A stretch of DNA of 64,000 bases from Niabella sp. (lineage in GTDB: Bacteria; Bacteroidota; Bacteroidia; Chitinophagales; Chitinophagaceae). The stretch is taken from contig JAPUDO010000023.1 of NCBI GenBank assembly GCA_027493055.1, positions 47,581-111,580 of the forward strand. Reading direction: 5' to 3'. Of this stretch, positions 61,573-64,000 are shown piece after piece. The translations under genes and the position numbers were made by a program. The notes under the pieces are model-generated. The model had not been told where the DNA came from, did not search any database, and worked only from the letters and a program-made list of their open reading frames with translations. Within the stretch, counting starts at the first letter, position 1; the number at the start of each line of letters is the position of its first letter.

Positions 61573-61986
61573 TTATACACCAGGAAAACGGTGTAAAGAC
61601 GTATGCCGCCGGCTTCCAAGCTGAAGTATTTCTGTGGAATACTCATAATAGTTGTACCGCGATTTGAATTTCCGCGCCCTCGCTGCCCCTTTGCCATCTG
61701 TAGGGTCGCATACATAAACAACGGCATTCACCCGGGAGGAAAGAAAATCTCCTACAATTTGGATGACCGTATCTGCAATGCGCCAATCAACACCTTTACG
61801 TTTAATGTGCGGGGTAACAAGTGTAATATTAAACGAAAATACTTTTGAAGCAATATCTTCATGCTGTAAAAAGTATTCCGCATACGAATAAAAAGAGCAC
61901 TCGTATTCAGCATTGGTTTCGGTTACAAACCTGTAATAATATTCGCTAATCCTATAGATGTGATAGGCGTGCAAATCGGAAGCCAT
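61573..61986 (-). CDS. DUF6169-family protein, unknown function
   Basis: This 137-residue protein matches the DUF6169 pattern: YHIYRISEYYYRFVTETNAEY, an aromatic N-terminal stretch, then DTVIQIVGDFLSSRVNAVVYVCDPTDGKGAARARKF and a C-terminal EYSTEILQLGSRRHTSLHRF. It lacks a signal peptide. Function is unknown. Its start overlaps the end of the small upstream gene by 35 bp, so translation is probably coupled and the two form a unit. Confidence 0.75.
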   Translation of the reverse strand: MASDLHAYHIYRISEYYYRFVTETNAEYECSFYSYAEYFLQHEDIASKVFSFNITLVTPHIKRKGVDWRIADTVIQIVGDFLSSRVNAVVYVCDPTDGKGAARARKFKSRYNYYEYSTEILQLGSRRHTSLHRFPGV

Positions 61987-62146
61987 ACTCTTTCTCTAAT
62001 TGTTCATAAGAAATGCCTTTTTGCCTTGCCTCTTTTATAATCTTCTGATCCGAAATCATCTTCTGCAACATTTCGGCTTTTGTCATAGGTTGAGGTTTAT
62101 GGCTGCCACGTCCCGCACGTTTTCTTTTTTTTGTTACTGAATCCAT
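61952..62146 (-). CDS. Small basic protein overlapping DUF6169, possible partner or antitoxin
   Basis: From the ATG at 62146, which has an AAAAGG ribosome site 6-7 bp before it, the product has 64 residues. The start is very basic (VTKKRKRAGRGSHKP), then a helical part MTKAEMLQKMISDQKIIKEA and ISYEQLEKEYGFRFARL follow. An ATG at 62164 is also in frame. It lies 34 bp after the membrane EEP gene and overlaps the DUF6169 gene by 35 bp. Small coupled genes of this kind are often antitoxins or regulators, but no known family is recognised. Confidence 0.6.
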   Translation of the reverse strand: MDSVTKKRKRAGRGSHKPQPMTKAEMLQKMISDQKIIKEARQKGISYEQLEKEYGFRFARLSHL

Positions 62147-62180
62147 AAAAATCCTTTTATGCAATTTACGAAAAATACCT

Positions 62181-63311
62181 TTAAGGTGAAACAGGCTTAT
62201 TTTTCAGGCTAACATCAGCCACTACCATATAATGATCGGAGTATCTTGTGGTAATTCGCTGGTACTGCCCGATATCAAAACTTTCATCGGCAAGAATATA
62301 ATCAATCCTCAGGGTTGGCGAAAGCGAAGTGTACGTTCGGCCAATACCAAAACTTTTTTGCAAAAACGCATCCTGTAAGTTGCCTTTTACTGTTTTGTAG
62401 GTATAGGAATTGGGCACATCGTTCATATCTCCGCAAAAAATAACCGGGTAAGGGCTGTTATCAATAATCGTTCGGGCCATATCGGCCTGTATGCTCCGGT
62501 GTGTAATAGCTACCGAAAGCTTGGATAAGATATGGCGGGTATTACTTAAAATATTGCGTTTCCCGCCTTTTATTTCCTGTATTTTGGAAAGGTCTTCCTT
62601 TCTGAACTGGTTGGATTGCAAATGCGCCGTATGTACCCTGATCAGCTTTTTCCCTACCTCAATATCAGCAAACACAATAGCTTCGGGCAATGTAGGCCTG
62701 GGAAAGCGTACCATTCCCGTATCTGCTATGGGGAACCGGCTGAAAATAACGTTACCATTGAACAGTCTGTCACCATCCAGGTCATGATGAAAATAATAAT
62801 AAGGATAGTTCAGTCCCTTGCTTACGGCAACAATATTATTATACCAATCAGGATTTACAGAGGAAGAAAACTCCTGGAAACAAAGAATGTCTGCATTTAC
62901 GCGGCTGATCTGTTTCAGCATTTTATACCGGGTCTGACTGCCCATATTATTATTCTTTACCATTTCAATAAAACGGGCCACATTCCAGGTAGCGATTCTT
63001 ATAGTACCTTCTTTTTTAGGTTCTTTAAACGAAGCATAGAACTTAACTGCAAAAAAATCAGTGATTTCACCGCCACCTAATATTAAGGCAATGCCCGATA
63101 GCAGGGCCCATTTCCGGCGCACCAGCAGCCACCATACAAAAAAAGCAATGACCAGGATAAGTAAAAATGGAAAAGCAAGGCTGATTAATGATACCAGCGG
63201 CCAGTTTTCAGGATTGATATGAGGATTAATGCAAGCCAGTAAAAAGGCCGCCGCTACGATAATGTTTATCACAAACAATACCCGATTGCTTATTCTTGCA
63301 AAAATTCCCAT
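62181..63311 (-). CDS. Membrane-anchored endonuclease/exonuclease/phosphatase-family protein
   Basis: This protein of about 376 residues has three N-terminal transmembrane helices (to about residue 95) and an EEP domain facing the periplasm. Active-site motifs are all present: IRIATWNVARF, DILCFQEFSS (Glu metal ligand), PVIFCGDMNDVPNSYTY (Asp and Asn), RIDYILADES and YSDHYMVVADV (His). It could be a nuclease, phosphodiesterase or phosphatase. The ATG at 63311 (MGIFARISNRVLFV) is preferred to 63356, which would nearly touch the rhomboid stop. It is probably co-transcribed with the rhomboid gene. Confidence 0.9.
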   Translation of the reverse strand: MGIFARISNRVLFVINIIVAAAFLLACINPHINPENWPLVSLISLAFPFLLILVIAFFVWWLLVRRKWALLSGIALILGGGEITDFFAVKFYASFKEPKKEGTIRIATWNVARFIEMVKNNNMGSQTRYKMLKQISRVNADILCFQEFSSSVNPDWYNNIVAVSKGLNYPYYYFHHDLDGDRLFNGNVIFSRFPIADTGMVRFPRPTLPEAIVFADIEVGKKLIRVHTAHLQSNQFRKEDLSKIQEIKGGKRNILSNTRHILSKLSVAITHRSIQADMARTIIDNSPYPVIFCGDMNDVPNSYTYKTVKGNLQDAFLQKSFGIGRTYTSLSPTLRIDYILADESFDIGQYQRITTRYSDHYMVVADVSLKNKPVSP

Positions 63312-63375
63312 ACTGTAATTCTCAGCCGGAAGATAGAGAAGTAAAACAAAAAGCAATACACAAATAGTGTAAATT

Positions 63376-64000
63376 TTACTTCCCTTTTAAATCTTCATTA
63401 CTCGCTCTTTTTAAAAAATCCTTTTCATCCGCAGAGAGCTGATCATATCCCTGCTGGCTGATCTTATCAAGTATTTCATCCAGTCTTTGCTGTGTAAGTT
63501 TGGGTGTTTTTGAAAAAGGACTTTTAGCTGCGTTATAAAAAAGTGTGGATTTAACCTGGCTCCTGGCCTGGTAAGGCTTTTCGGGAGTGAACAGGTTCGT
63601 AAACCAATCGTACAAATGATTCATCCACTCGCTTCCATCCATTCCTTTTCTCAAAAGAAAAATAAACAAAAAGCCCGTTAAAGCACCTGCCAGGTGCGCA
63701 ATATACAACGCGGGATTATGAGCCGGAAGTGTAGCCATGTCTATTGCCAGGTAAAGGATGGACAATATCCACAAAGAAAATCCACCGCCCAGCATTGGCA
63801 GTATCTTATAGTTAGGCGAAACAGTGGTTGCTGCCGCACAAACGGCCAATACCGCCGCTCCCCCACCTGAAAAATACTGCGAATCTCCGGCGCCGGCAAA
63901 TGGCATGAAACGCAGGGCAACCAGAAAAGCAACGGCGCCAATAACAGTGCCATATAGAAATACCGGAACAATTTTTTTAACCCCGGTGAGATCAATTAAT
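63376..64000 (-). CDS. Rhomboid-family intramembrane serine protease, C-terminal part
   Basis: The frame stays open to the window edge, so the N-terminus is missing; about 208 residues are seen. The catalytic serine is in QYFSGGGAAVLAV, a variant of the G-x-S-G motif, and the catalytic histidine in YIAHLAGALTGFLF. A soluble C-terminal tail of about 90 residues (TKLTQQRLDEILDKISQQGY-type helices) follows the last helix, as in many Bacteroidota rhomboids. It cleaves membrane-spanning substrates; they are unknown. An internal ATG at 63906 is not the true start. Confidence 0.85.
   Translation of the reverse strand, partial: LIDLTGVKKIVPVFLYGTVIGAVAFLVALRFMPFAGAGDSQYFSGGGAAVLAVCAAATTVSPNYKILPMLGGGFSLWILSILYLAIDMATLPAHNPALYIAHLAGALTGFLFIFLLRKGMDGSEWMNHLYDWFTNLFTPEKPYQARSQVKSTLFYNAAKSPFSKTPKLTQQRLDEILDKISQQGYDQLSADEKDFLKRASNEDLKGK

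Overview
The window reads as chromosomal DNA of a Bacteroidota bacterium, most likely a soil or freshwater member of the Chitinophagaceae. The support is three SusC/SusD pairs plus a partial SusC with an STN domain, an ECF sigma factor/FecR pair, many secreted glycoside hydrolases and polysaccharide lyases, and -7 boxes of the Bacteroidota TAnnTTTG type. Genus cannot be fixed from the sequence alone. No rRNA, tRNA, CRISPR array, prophage or classical insertion sequence was seen.

Region 1 (1-2456, minus strand) is an ECF sigma factor, its FecR-type anti-sigma factor and the start of a SusC receptor, a standard trans-envelope signalling module.

Region 2 (2576-22562, minus strand, with a divergent AraC gene at 22736) is a 20-kb polysaccharide utilisation locus (PUL). 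In transcription order it holds SusC, SusD, a fasciclin-like lipoprotein, GH2, GH95, GH31, a PL5/PL38-like uronan lyase, GH88/GH105, two PL6 lyases and GH29. Uronic-acid lyases, an unsaturated-uronyl hydrolase and two fucosidase families without any sulfatase point to a non-sulfated, fucosylated, uronic-acid-rich glycan.

Region 3 (22736-32696, mostly plus strand) holds the AraC regulator, a beta-helix protein, a beta-propeller protein, a REP-associated tyrosine transposase flanked by two copies of a palindrome-rich repeat, an almost enzyme-free SusC/SusD pair and a small PepSY-like protein.

Region 4 (32732-51585) looks like one catabolic locus split into two minus-strand operons around a ROK regulator. 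One operon is FAD oxidoreductase, NagX-like acyltransferase, AmpG-like MFS carrier and DUF4434 protein. The other is GlcNAc 2-epimerase, SusC, SusD, DUF5018 lipoprotein, GHL10 glycosidase, two SGNH esterases and an unknown secreted protein. The families converge on amino sugars, possibly peptidoglycan fragments; this is the most interesting system in the window. It is an inference from gene families and context.

Region 5 (51586-64000) is mainly housekeeping or accessory: decayed REP-like repeats, an S9 peptidase, an SSB-like DUF3127 protein, lipoproteins, a Crp/MDR pair, an orphan ABC-2 permease, CysS, a small overlapping gene pair with DUF6169, a membrane EEP-family protein and a partial rhomboid protease.
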